Source of the DNA: Candidatus Woesearchaeota archaeon
Lineage (GTDB): Archaea > Nanobdellota > Nanobdellia > Woesearchaeales > UBA10216
Assembly: GCA_016188155.1 (NCBI GenBank)
Contig: JACPIH010000009.1
Coordinates: 1 to 53,350 of the forward strand
DNA: 53,350 bases
Reading direction: 5' to 3'
This document shows positions 23,135 to 31,331 of this stretch, piece after piece. The first letter of the stretch is position 1; each line of letters starts with the position of its first letter. Position numbers and translations under genes: made by a program. The notes under the pieces were generated by a model that was not told the DNA's origin, did no database searches, and worked only from the letters and a program-made list of their open reading frames with translations.

Positions 23135-24316
23135 ATGACTAAAATAACATACGTTACTTCAGAATCAGTAACAGAAGGGCACCCAGACAAAATCTGCGAC
23201 CAGATTTCTGACGCAATACTTGACAGCCTTCTAGCGCAGGACCCGTACTCCAGAGTGGCTGTTGAATGCCTGACAACTACAGGAACGGTTGTTGTTGCAG
23301 GTGAAGTAACCACGCGTGGCTTCGCAGACATACAGACAATCGCCAGGAGAAAGCTCCGCGAAATAGGATATACAGACCCTCGCTTCGGCATAGACTGCGA
23401 GGACGCAGGGGTCCTAGTTGCGCTCCACGGGCAGAGCCCTGACATTGCACAGGGCGTTGACAAGGAAGGAGCCGGAGACCAGGGCATGATGTACGGCTTT
23501 GCCACTACAGAAACGCCAGAGCTTATGCCACTTCCCATAATGCTGGCCCACAAGCTCACAAGAAGGCTGGCGGAAGTCAGGAAAACAGGCATCATAAACC
23601 ACATCGGGCCTGACGGCAAGTCACAGGTAAGCGTTGAGTACCATGATGGAGCTCCAAAAAGGGTAAGCACGGTTGTCATAGCTGCACAGCATACAGACGA
23701 TAAGGACGAGGCAGCACTCAAGCAGGAAATCCTTGAGAATGTGATAAAGCCGGTGTGCGGCAAATACTTTGACAGCAACACCAAGGTGCACATCAACGCC
23801 ACAGGCAAGTTCGTAATCGGAGGGCCGGAAGGCGATACAGGAGTTACAGGAAGGAAGATAATCGTTGACACCTATGGCGGTGTCGGGAGGCATGGAGGAG
23901 GGGCTTTTTCAGGGAAAGACCCGACAAAAGTTGACAGGTCTGGGGCATATGCTGCAAGGTGGGTTGCAAAAAACATCGTTGCCGCAGGATTAGCTGACAA
24001 GTGCGAGGTGCAGCTCTCTTATTGCATAGGCGTTGCAGAGCCGACCTCAGTAAATGTAGACTGCTTCGGCACAAACAAGGTTGAAGAGGAAAAAATTGTT
24101 GCAGCAGTGAAGAAGCACTTCAAACTAACGCCAAGGTGGATTATTGACACGCTTCAGCTGCGCAGGCCCATTTACCAGAAAGCGGCAGCCTATGGCCACT
24201 TCGGCAGGACCGACCCTGACTTCACCTGGGAACGGACAGACATGGCAGAAACGCTGAGAAGGGAGTGCGGGATGGCCGAAAGAAGGGCTACGGTTGCCGC
24301 GGTGGTTGGGGATTAA
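23135..24316 (+). CDS. metK: S-adenosylmethionine synthetase, bacterial type
   Basis: Makes S-adenosylmethionine from methionine and ATP. About 393 aa with the bacterial/eukaryotic MetK signatures: [20 protein letters not shown] at the N-terminus, [12 protein letters not shown] (about residues 112-123), [21 protein letters not shown] and [20 protein letters not shown]. Most archaea use a very different MAT, so this gene was probably acquired from bacteria. ATG at 23135 is preferred over 23114: GAGGTG lies 9 nt before it, the first residues then align with known MetK, and the TATA element fits. Confidence 0.95.
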   Translation: MTKITYVTSESVTEGHPDKICDQISDAILDSLLAQDPYSRVAVECLTTTGTVVVAGEVTTRGFADIQTIARRKLREIGYTDPRFGIDCEDAGVLVALHGQSPDIAQGVDKEGAGDQGMMYGFATTETPELMPLPIMLAHKLTRRLAEVRKTGIINHIGPDGKSQVSVEYHDGAPKRVSTVVIAAQHTDDKDEAALKQEILENVIKPVCGKYFDSNTKVHINATGKFVIGGPEGDTGVTGRKIIVDTYGGVGRHGGGAFSGKDPTKVDRSGAYAARWVAKNIVAAGLADKCEVQLSYCIGVAEPTSVNVDCFGTNKVEEEKIVAAVKKHFKLTPRWIIDTLQLRRPIYQKAAAYGHFGRTDPDFTWERTDMAETLRRECGMAERRATVAAVVGD

Positions 24317-24346
24317 CTCAAAATTTGCAGGTTTATGGCAAAAGCT

Positions 24347-24356
24347 TTTTAAATAA
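24347..24356 (+). promoter_or_regulatory. TATA-like element of the HAD-like gene
   Basis: TTTTTAAATA lies 21-30 nt before ATG 24377 and supports that start over GTG 24371. Confidence 0.45.
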
Positions 24357-24376
24357 GTAATTACTCATTAGTGGTT

Positions 24377-25144
24377 ATGGATAGCCATGTTAATTATCAG
24401 GCTGTTGTTGTTGACTGCGTAAACGTATGCCTTGAAGATGGGCAAGCAAATGCTATGCCTGCCTTAGAAAGGATACTTGGCGTCCCGACATCTGATATAG
24501 AAAAGGCATTAGGCGGCGATTTGCGGGCAGCCTACACCACTCGCAGACTGACTGCAGAGCAATACTGGGATACTGTGATAATGGACATTCTTCGCCTCTC
24601 AAAATCTGGGGTTATTGAAAGAATTGCTAGTGCGAGAGGAGTAACTGCAGAAGACGTTGGCAGCCTAGGAAGCTTGGAAACCGTAATCAATGAGCATTAC
24701 AAGCCCATTCCCAAAGTAATAGATGTCCTTGAACGCTTAGAAAAAATATACCTGCTTGGCATGATATCCAACACATCATTCGAGAGGTCAACGTACTGGC
24801 AGGCAAACTTTCCTGGGATTTTCAGACTGTTTGGCCATCGTGTACTCTTTTCCAACCTGCCACCGTACGTGAGAAAGCATCAAGGGTTAAAAGAAATGTT
24901 GAACTTAATGTCTGTTCATATGAACTTGCCGGTTGGGAGCATGATTTACGTTGATGACAAAAGCCTAAATGTCGAGGCTGCTATTGACGCTGGCGTTGGC
25001 GGAAGCATACATTTGACAACTACGCCGCAGTTGCCGCTAGCAAGCACTCAACAAGAACTTGCGCTCCCTTCTTCGAGAATTGTTGCGGCAACTTACGACA
25101 CCTTTGAGAGCGTCTTAAAAGAGAGCTACCAGCTCAAGTTATAG
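24377..25144 (+). CDS. HAD-superfamily-like protein with altered motif I
   Basis: A 255-aa protein with the HAD hydrolase layout. Motif I is VVVDCVNVCL (near residue 12): the nucleophile Asp is present, but the usual Asp two residues later is Val. Motif II is MISNTS (about 133), motif III contains the Lys of YVRKHQGLKEM and motif IV is IYVDDKSLNVEAA. A helical cap lies between motifs I and II. Loss of the acid/base Asp suggests weak or changed phosphatase activity. It is placed 154 nt before the 746-aa gene on the same strand. Confidence 0.7.
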   Translation: MDSHVNYQAVVVDCVNVCLEDGQANAMPALERILGVPTSDIEKALGGDLRAAYTTRRLTAEQYWDTVIMDILRLSKSGVIERIASARGVTAEDVGSLGSLETVINEHYKPIPKVIDVLERLEKIYLLGMISNTSFERSTYWQANFPGIFRLFGHRVLFSNLPPYVRKHQGLKEMLNLMSVHMNLPVGSMIYVDDKSLNVEAAIDAGVGGSIHLTTTPQLPLASTQQELALPSSRIVAATYDTFESVLKESYQLKL

Positions 25145-25298
25145 CTGATTTAAGAGCAGACCTCAGGGCAATGTTTATAAAGAGAAAAAGACCTCCCTTC
25201 TCTGTGACATAAGTCAGTGAGCCATACCATCTTTTTATTAAAAAATCAAGCCAGAAAGGGAATCAGCTTATTGTACCAGGGGGCATATTGGGAGCGCG

Positions 25299-27539
25299 GT
25301 GAAAGTGAAAACTGAACCATTGAATGTTAGTTTAGGGGAAGATGAATTGGGGCAGGAACGTAGGTTTAACGGGGACGGTCATAATGGAAATGGGAAAACA
25401 GACACCATAGACCCCAGAACAATGGTTCTTGAAGCACTTCTGGCTCAGGCAGAGAACAACAGATATATTGTGGTAAGGCTCGGCGAAAACCAAGCAATCA
25501 TGGGAGAGGTTGCTGAAGGTGTACGGGAAGCCTTGCACAGCGAGCGCTTGAAAAGTTCTATGCCACCAGGCTATGCACAAAACGTTGATGTGCTTGTTGC
25601 TGCCGATACAGTTCATGCCATACAATACCTTCAGGAGAAGGAGTATCACAGAGTTTCTGGAATTATAATGCATCCTGAAGAAGTGCCTGAGGGCGACCAC
25701 CTATTACGAGTTCTTAATGGTGTCGACACTCATCGCGTCATAGACCTTAGTCAAAAACCATCAATTTTCGCAGGAGGGGTGGTTAATAAGGAAGCCCTGT
25801 TAGAAGAGGTTATAGCAATTTTGCGGCATAATTACAACGTCCTGCAGGAAGTAATATCAAACTATTTACCAAAGGGGGAAGTGCTTTCATCAGGTCTTTT
25901 GCCGCCTGCTAGAATCGGGCAAAATGACATTACACTGGAAGGGATTATAGAAACTAGGGAAGGGCTTAAAGACGCATGGGCAGCTAGAAAAAATGCGGAA
26001 TCCATAAATACAAAGAGAGCGATCGAAGCCAAAAGACCCAGGCAACAGGTAACACAGGTTGTTCCAGAAGATATTCAAAAGGCCATACAAGCACTAGCAG
26101 CAACAGACTACCCGGCGCTAAAAGGGCAGGAGTATGCCGCACCCGTACCTACAGACCCTAAAGACCCTGATTTCTTAAATGACACACGCAGGCTCAGCAA
26201 AGAACTTGGTGAACTTGTGGAGATTATATCGTCTTCTGTGGGTGCTGGAGGCACTCCCGGGCTAACACACTTTTACAGGTACGCGACGAAAGGCATTATA
26301 GGCTTATTCGATGAAAACGTCCAGGCAACACCTGAACAAAAGTTTATCTGGGTCAAGCCTTATAATACAGCTGCAGAGGTCCAGGCTCTTTTCCACCAGT
26401 TCTTATTCAACCAGTTTGATTTGCAAAGAGACAGGGGCATAAATGTTTTGCATGAACCTTTGGCGTACCATTACTCAGAGCGGCTTGATCAATACTTTGT
26501 CATCTCGCGCGCACCCCTACTTGCTATAACTGCTGAAGTTGCGAACCAAGTAAAAAAGCTTGGGCCTGATTTCTTTGATGGTTACCTTGGCGCACTGATG
26601 GAGATAGGGTTTGAACAGCTTGTTAAGTATAAGGGGACAGCACAAACTGGTTTTGATGCAAAACAAAGAACCTTAATATTGCATGGGTACAAGGCAAAAG
26701 CGATAACAGCCAAAGATGATTTGGAAAGGGCTACTGGAGAAAAATTATCAGAAGCGGAGCTGCGTTTATTCTTGGAGTCGTTGGGGACTATTTTTGACGA
26801 CGTATCTCTCTGGGACCCGCAGCTCTTTGGTCCGATTATGGACTATAAACCTTATAACAACGGGAACAGGCTTGGAGTCATAAGACCATCGCCTGAACTA
26901 GTTCGAGCAGTGTTGTTTGGTGGGAGAACAACGCAGCCTGAGAGAGAGTCTGTTACACGCAGCATGAGAGAAACATACGGTATTCTTGAACACGAAGGAA
27001 GACCAGGAATCACTTTAGAAGATTCTTCCCACATGATTGACTCTCCAGAATTACTAATAGAACCTGCCAAAAGGCCACATTTCTTCGTGTCGTACATAAC
27101 GGCAGTGATGCCAAACGCCACAGACCGGGAATTATCCGGCGTATGGCCTGCATATTTTGGAATGGAAGAAGGCAAAACGATTCGTAAAATGCAGCGAACG
27201 GTCCATTACATGATTACGAACTTCAGGAACGCTCCGAGGGAAGAAGTTGGGAAAAATTTTGAAAGCTATTTGGAGGGCTACAGAACTTATGCTGGGTGGC
27301 TAGCTCAGACAGCTTACGCCGCAGTAATTTTAACCTCACAACATTTAGGCGATAAGTTTGACCAGCAAGTAAAAGTGGTAAGTCAGTTATATTCCGAGCG
27401 GGAGCCAAAGTTACCTTCAAGCCCCGGAGCTTTGGCAGCTTTACCGAGGGCTTTCTATGGCACTTTCGTTGCGTTGCAACGCCTCCTTGAACTTGAACCG
27501 AAAGCTGGTTTGCTGCGAAGATTGGATGTTTTGCGCTAA
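25299..27539 (+). CDS. 746-aa protein, pseudo-receiver-like N-terminus and possible kinase-like C-terminus
   Basis: Not assigned to a family with confidence. After a low-complexity Asn/Gly start, residues about 55-180 read like a response-regulator receiver: NVDVLVAADTVHAIQYLQEK, then VSGIIMHPEEVPEGDHLLR, with His where the phospho-Asp would be. The C-terminal ~400 residues have features seen in kinase/APH folds: FIWVKPYNTAAEVQALFHQF (possible Lys and Glu), YFVISRAP (hinge-like), MDYKPYNNGN (compare D-x-K-P-x-N) and EDSSHMID. The start is GTG 25299, or GTG 25305, with GGGAG before them. A long leader (TATA near 25172) and frequent CGN codons set it apart. It ends 6 nt before the convergent phoU-like gene. 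Confidence 0.7.
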   Translation: MKVKTEPLNVSLGEDELGQERRFNGDGHNGNGKTDTIDPRTMVLEALLAQAENNRYIVVRLGENQAIMGEVAEGVREALHSERLKSSMPPGYAQNVDVLVAADTVHAIQYLQEKEYHRVSGIIMHPEEVPEGDHLLRVLNGVDTHRVIDLSQKPSIFAGGVVNKEALLEEVIAILRHNYNVLQEVISNYLPKGEVLSSGLLPPARIGQNDITLEGIIETREGLKDAWAARKNAESINTKRAIEAKRPRQQVTQVVPEDIQKAIQALAATDYPALKGQEYAAPVPTDPKDPDFLNDTRRLSKELGELVEIISSSVGAGGTPGLTHFYRYATKGIIGLFDENVQATPEQKFIWVKPYNTAAEVQALFHQFLFNQFDLQRDRGINVLHEPLAYHYSERLDQYFVISRAPLLAITAEVANQVKKLGPDFFDGYLGALMEIGFEQLVKYKGTAQTGFDAKQRTLILHGYKAKAITAKDDLERATGEKLSEAELRLFLESLGTIFDDVSLWDPQLFGPIMDYKPYNNGNRLGVIRPSPELVRAVLFGGRTTQPERESVTRSMRETYGILEHEGRPGITLEDSSHMIDSPELLIEPAKRPHFFVSYITAVMPNATDRELSGVWPAYFGMEEGKTIRKMQRTVHYMITNFRNAPREEVGKNFESYLEGYRTYAGWLAQTAYAAVILTSQHLGDKFDQQVKVVSQLYSEREPKLPSSPGALAALPRAFYGTFVALQRLLELEPKAGLLRRLDVLR

Positions 27540-27545
27540 ACTTTC

Positions 27546-28469
27546 TTACAATGCAAGCACCATGTAAGGGCCTAACATGCAGAATACCCTGTTTGTGATA
27601 TCAATAGAATGGTGTATCATCCAGTAATCTGCGTATGTCAGCTTTCTTTTAAACAGGTCATGTGCCTCGTCAATTACTCTGTTGCGTTCATTCTTCAAGG
27701 CAACAATTTTCGCAGTGTCAAACTTGTAAAACAGCTCGTAATAAAGCCTTAAAAGCTTGCTTGATGACTCAAATAAATCAATGACGTCTTTGTTAAGCTT
27801 AGTTTGAGTGGAACTCAAATTTGCAAAATGGTGGCAGATGTACTTGTACTGGTCAGCAATGTGCTCCAACTCCTCAACAATATAATATAAAGGACCGAGT
27901 TTTTTAAAATTAAAAGCAGAATTCTTCTTATTAAGTGCCCTCCTGCAAATAATCGTGAACCTGTTATTGGCTTCTTCCAAAAGAGCTACGTTCTTTAGAT
28001 GGTCATAGTTCCCTTTCTTAAAAACAGAGACACTATCGTCAGCCATATTAACCAGTAACAAGAATATCCTCCTTAACAGAGAGTCAAAATCCTCTATCAC
28101 GCCGCCTGAAACGTATTTGACAAGGCAGAAGTTCTGCCCCTGCTCAAGGATTTCAAACCCGATGGCTTCCTTGGTAATTGAACTCTGGATGATGGTCGCC
28201 ATTTCGGGCTTGTTGAAAGTAATCCTTAATTCATCAACTCCTCTTTTATAAAGCGACCTTATGCACCTGGGAATCATTTCCCCAAGGTCACTAATGTCAA
28301 GTTCGGCTCTCTCAAGAACTGGAACGTTATCCGCTGTTATTACAACCTTACTCCCATCCTCCTGCACGTCAATCTCCTGCCCCCTTTTGACGTTGTTGCG
28401 GATGGCCCACTGCCTTGGCAGCGAAACCAGCTGGGTTGAGCCTGCAATCTGGATTACCTTGCGCTTCAT
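27546..28469 (-). CDS. AbrB-PhoU-type regulator
   Basis: A 307-aa protein joining an N-terminal SpoVT/AbrB-like DNA-binding segment (KRKVIQIAGSTQLVSLPRQW, residues 2-21, then VKRGQEIDVQEDGSKVVI) to a helical PhoU-like region (about 110-300) with LYYIVEELEHIADQYKYICH. This arrangement is common in archaea, where such proteins are thought to control phosphate uptake. ATG at 28469 has a TATA-like TTATATGAG about 30 nt upstream. No phosphate transporter lies beside it here. Confidence 0.85.
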   Translation of the reverse strand: MKRKVIQIAGSTQLVSLPRQWAIRNNVKRGQEIDVQEDGSKVVITADNVPVLERAELDISDLGEMIPRCIRSLYKRGVDELRITFNKPEMATIIQSSITKEAIGFEILEQGQNFCLVKYVSGGVIEDFDSLLRRIFLLLVNMADDSVSVFKKGNYDHLKNVALLEEANNRFTIICRRALNKKNSAFNFKKLGPLYYIVEELEHIADQYKYICHHFANLSSTQTKLNKDVIDLFESSSKLLRLYYELFYKFDTAKIVALKNERNRVIDEAHDLFKRKLTYADYWMIHHSIDITNRVFCMLGPYMVLAL

Positions 28470-28540
28470 TTATAAGACACCCCCGAATTACATAAACTCA
28501 TATAACAATTGATAAAACTTTAATGACCCCTCGAATTTAT

Positions 28541-28624
28541 AAATAAAGCCGCTGCTTAATAGCACAGCACTTAATAGCACAGCACTGAAGTATAAGGAAA
28601 TTATAGAAAAAAGAGGCTTTATTT
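28541..28624. repeat. inverted repeat enclosing a 15-bp tandem duplication
   Basis: AAATAAAGCC (28541-28550) and GGCTTTATTT (28615-28624) are perfect inverted repeats. Inside, CTTAATAGCACAGCA occurs twice in direct tandem (28555-28569 and 28570-28584). The region lies between the divergent phoU-like gene and the zinc-ribbon gene. Confidence 0.6.
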
Positions 28625-28697
28625 AAAGTTTTCTGTTTTTATGAAAGATTTATACTTTTTATAAAATATAACCGAAAATTATATAAGAGCCAGTGCT

Positions 28698-28705
28698 TTT
28701 ATAAG
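28698..28705 (+). promoter_or_regulatory. TATA box before a structured leader or small RNA
   Basis: TTTATAAG lies about 25 nt before the base of the hairpin at 28729, which places the transcription start at its 5' edge. Confidence 0.4.
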
Positions 28706-28724
28706 CCTTATTCGCCTGTTAGGG

Positions 28725-28800
28725 TTACGGCTCCAAACACTTAATGCCGTGAGGCAATGTCTTGCGTAAAAAACGGCGTTAAGTGCGGAAGAGCCAAACA
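28725..28800 (+). ncRNA. candidate structured RNA (H/ACA-like) or structured 5' leader
   Basis: GGCTC (28729-28733) pairs with GAGCC (28791-28795). Inside, CACTTAATGCCG (28738-28749) pairs with CGGCGTTAAGTG (28774-28785), with one G-T pair, leaving an internal loop of CCAAA-type bases on one side and CGGAA on the other. ACA follows at 28798-28800, 13 nt after the upper stem. That spacing is what an archaeal H/ACA guide would show, but the lower stem is only 5 bp and a standard kink-turn is not visible. It may instead be the leader of the zinc-ribbon gene at 28849. Confidence 0.3.
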
Positions 28801-28848
28801 AACGCAGTTTGGGGGAAATTAGGGGAAAATCGGGGTAAAAGGGTTAAA

Positions 28849-29193
28849 ATGCACTCAAGCCTATATTCAACGAAGCACGAATGCCTGCTATGCGGGGATG
28901 TGATAACAAACCCGATATGCTACACCTGCCTGGAATCAGAGGTAGAGGAATGGCTCACAGGCAGGATGCCCGCCATAATACCCAAGGTGAAAAAAACAGG
29001 CAAGATTTTCGCCTCTTACACGCACCAGGGAACGAGGTGCATACTTTGCGGAAACAACATGAATGTCTGCACTCACTGCTACTGCTATGAGGTCAACAAG
29101 CTGTTTGAGAACTACCCAAGGCTGGCAGAGGAGTTTGTGGAGTTCTTTAATTTTGAGCTACGAGGAAGCAGCAACTTCGTTACACAGGGATAA
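28849..29193 (+). CDS. small double zinc-ribbon protein
   Basis: A 114-aa protein with two four-cysteine modules: CLLC with CYTC (about residues 11-27) and CILC with CTHC (about 64-77). Each is followed by a helix (ESEVEEWLTGRM and YEVNKLFENYPRLAEEF). The repeated design suggests an internal duplication. ATG at 28849 is chosen; the frame stays open upstream but only through the structured region. Two acidic microprotein genes follow closely (12 nt), forming a likely operon. No family name or function is known to me. Confidence 0.75.
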   Translation: MHSSLYSTKHECLLCGDVITNPICYTCLESEVEEWLTGRMPAIIPKVKKTGKIFASYTHQGTRCILCGNNMNVCTHCYCYEVNKLFENYPRLAEEFVEFFNFELRGSSNFVTQG

Positions 29194-29205
29194 GCAGGGA
29201 TTAAA

Positions 29206-29352
29206 ATGAAAAAGGTGTGGCACACCGAAGTTGGGGAAGACAGCCTTGAGCTGTTAGCTTCAGAAGTAGAAGACCTTGAAAACGACGAGTTGTCAACGGG
29301 CGAAGCCGGCTTCATAAGCGGCTATGAGGAGGAAGAAGAGTACTGGGACTGA
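29206..29352 (+). CDS. acidic microprotein 1
   Basis: A 48-aa acidic protein beginning MKKVWHTEVGEDSLELLASE and ending in a Glu/Asp/Tyr-rich tail. It starts 12 nt after the zinc-ribbon stop and its TGA overlaps the ATG of the next microprotein (29352). Its first 25 residues are clearly related to the next protein, which supports both being real genes. Possibly a partner of the cysteine-rich protein upstream (inference). Confidence 0.6.
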   Translation: MKKVWHTEVGEDSLELLASEVEDLENDELSTGEAGFISGYEEEEEYWD

Positions 29353-29456
29353 TGAAAAAGGCGGTATGGTACATTGAGCTTGGCGAAGACGGGCTTGAAA
29401 TAGGCTCGGAGGAAGTCGAGAATAAGGCTGAGAACAATAAAGATTCAGAAGGATGA
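29352..29456 (+). CDS. acidic microprotein 2, paralogue of the preceding one
   Basis: A 34-aa protein, MKKAVWYIELGEDGLEIGSE at the start and an acidic/Asn-rich end. It shares the MKK-VW-x-E-x-GED-x-LE pattern with the 48-aa protein just before it and overlaps that gene's stop (ATGA-like coupling). It ends 13 nt before the stop of the convergent ROK gene. Too short for family assignment. Confidence 0.55.
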   Translation: MKKAVWYIELGEDGLEIGSEEVENKAENNKDSEG

Positions 29457-29469
29457 CCTTTAATTTACC

Positions 29470-30405
29470 CTAATTCTTCAGCGCCAGGGCAGCGGCACCA
29501 AAAACCCCTGCGTCGTCACCAAGCCTGTTCCTCACGATTTTAATGCCGTCTGAAAAAGCAGGATAGGCGTACTTTTTTGCGGCTGCTGTTACTTTGCCGT
29601 AAAACTCTGAAGGCAGGTTACTGACGCCTCCTCCGAGAACAATAACTTCAGGGTTAAAGGTGTTTATAAGGTTGGCGAGGGCCATTCCGAATTTCTCGTA
29701 TGTCTCACCCATTATTTTTACAGCTATGGCTTCTTTTGAATGAAAGATTTTTTTGGGGTCAGGATTCTGAATCCTCCCGCCAGCCGCAATGTACCGCTGC
29801 GTAATGTGCTTGCCTGAGCACCACGACTCAAAATGCCCTTTCTGGCCGCAGCCGCACCTCGGCCCAGTGGGGTCCACTGTTGTATGGCCGATGTGGCCAG
29901 CTCCCCCGTCACGGCCCTTGTAAAGCGTGCCATCGAGAATAAGGCCGCCGCCAATGCCAGTTCCAACAATAATGCCAATAACGTTTCTGCAGCCCTTTGC
30001 GGCACCGAACATGAACTCGGCAAGGGCAAAGCATATGCTGTCGTTTTCGATATGTAATGGAGCGGCTATTTTTCGCTGCAGCAACTGCCGCGATAAAATA
30101 TCCCTGAGCTTTACATCCTTCAAACATGGAATGTTTGGAACCATTTCAAGCCTGCCATTCTTCAGGAAGCCTGCTGTTCCTATGCCGATGCCGCCAAGCC
30201 TGAATCCCCTGACATTTTCCCTGCCATAACCGTAGAGGGAAAGGATAACGCCAGTTATGTTGCCGAGAACCCTGCCTCTGCCAGCTGTTGCTTCGGTTGG
30301 CACGCGGATTTTTTTCAAAACAGTGGGCAGCAAAGAAACAGAAGCTGCCTTTACAAGAACGCCCTCAATCTTCGTGCCGCCAATGTCCAAGCCGATAACG
30401 TACAT
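29470..30405 (-). CDS. ROK-family sugar kinase (glucokinase-like)
   Basis: A 311-aa ATP-dependent sugar kinase. The phosphate motif GLDIGGTKIEGVLV is at the N-terminus, HIENDSICFALAE (about residue 122) holds the catalytic Asp, and GAGHIGHTTVDPTGPRCGCG with KGHFES (about 175-203) is the ROK zinc motif (His plus three Cys). Length and motifs match bacterial/archaeal glucokinases of this family. It follows the aldolase gene by 11 nt on the same strand, so it belongs to the sugar-phosphate operon. Exact sugar unknown. Confidence 0.9.
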   Translation of the reverse strand: MYVIGLDIGGTKIEGVLVKAASVSLLPTVLKKIRVPTEATAGRGRVLGNITGVILSLYGYGRENVRGFRLGGIGIGTAGFLKNGRLEMVPNIPCLKDVKLRDILSRQLLQRKIAAPLHIENDSICFALAEFMFGAAKGCRNVIGIIVGTGIGGGLILDGTLYKGRDGGAGHIGHTTVDPTGPRCGCGQKGHFESWCSGKHITQRYIAAGGRIQNPDPKKIFHSKEAIAVKIMGETYEKFGMALANLINTFNPEVIVLGGGVSNLPSEFYGKVTAAAKKYAYPAFSDGIKIVRNRLGDDAGVFGAAALALKN

Positions 30406-30416
30406 GCTTTACTTCC

Positions 30417-31331
30417 TCATGCCATGTTTTCGCTGCCCAGCACCCTTATGCGTCTCATCACAACAGCTTTCATGGCTTCTGTAGCTGGCGAAAGTATCTC
30501 CCTGGGATCATAAACAGAACGGTTTTCGCTAAGCACCTTCCTGACTGCTACCATGAAAGCAATCCTTATGTCAGTATCAGTGTTGACCTTGCAAATTCCA
30601 AGCTTGATAGCCTTAATTATCTGGGATTCCGGAACGCCTTTGGCATTGGAGATTTTTGCGCCGTACTTGCTCGCCATTGCCACCAAAGAACCGTGAACCG
30701 ATGATGCGCCATGGAGGACAAGAGGAACGTCAACGAGTTTCCCTATTTCCTTCAGCCTCCGCAAATCAATCTTTTGAGAGCCCCTGAACTTGTAAGCGCC
30801 GTGGGAAGTGCCAATGGCAACAGCAAGCGAGTCACATCCAGTCAGCCTAACAAACTTTGCTGCCGCAGAAGGGTCTGTGTAGGTGTGCCTTGCAGAAAAA
30901 ACCTCATCCTCCCTGCCCTTAAGCTGGCCAAGCTCAGCCTCAACAGACACGCCCTTTTTATGGGCCAGGGCAACAACTTTTTTTGTAACAGCTACGTTCT
31001 TGCCAAATGGGAGTGCAGAGCCGTCAATCATCACTGAAGAAAAGCCAAAGCCAACACATTCCCGGGCAACTTCAATGCTTGGGCCGTGGTCCAAATGGAC
31101 TGCCACAGGAACCGGAACCTTCCTGGCAAAAGCCAAAGCCAAACCGGCAAGCTCAAAGCCACCGTACTTAAGCGCGCCAGATGACAGCTGGAGGAAAACA
31201 GGAGCGTTAGCTTCAACTGCTGCAGCGATGATGGCCTTGGTAATCTCCAAATTATTGGTGTTAAAGGCTCCAACAGCATAGCAACCCCTTTTTGCCTTCC
31301 GCAAAAGCTTGTTTCCGGAAACAAGAACCAT
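30417..31331 (-). CDS. fba: class II fructose-bisphosphate aldolase
   Basis: Zinc-dependent aldolase, 304 aa, which splits or forms fructose 1,6-bisphosphate. Zinc ligands and active-site blocks are visible: AVHLDHGPS (about residue 78), VEAELGQLKG (about 131), GTSHGAYKF (about 175), LVLHGASSVHG (about 205) and CKVNTDTDIR (about 250). The family is bacterial; most archaea use other aldolases, so transfer is likely. The ATG directly follows the pfkB stop (TAGATG). A related tagatose-bisphosphate aldolase cannot be excluded. Confidence 0.88.
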   Translation of the reverse strand: MVLVSGNKLLRKAKRGCYAVGAFNTNNLEITKAIIAAAVEANAPVFLQLSSGALKYGGFELAGLALAFARKVPVPVAVHLDHGPSIEVARECVGFGFSSVMIDGSALPFGKNVAVTKKVVALAHKKGVSVEAELGQLKGREDEVFSARHTYTDPSAAAKFVRLTGCDSLAVAIGTSHGAYKFRGSQKIDLRRLKEIGKLVDVPLVLHGASSVHGSLVAMASKYGAKISNAKGVPESQIIKAIKLGICKVNTDTDIRIAFMVAVRKVLSENRSVYDPREILSPATEAMKAVVMRRIRVLGSENMA

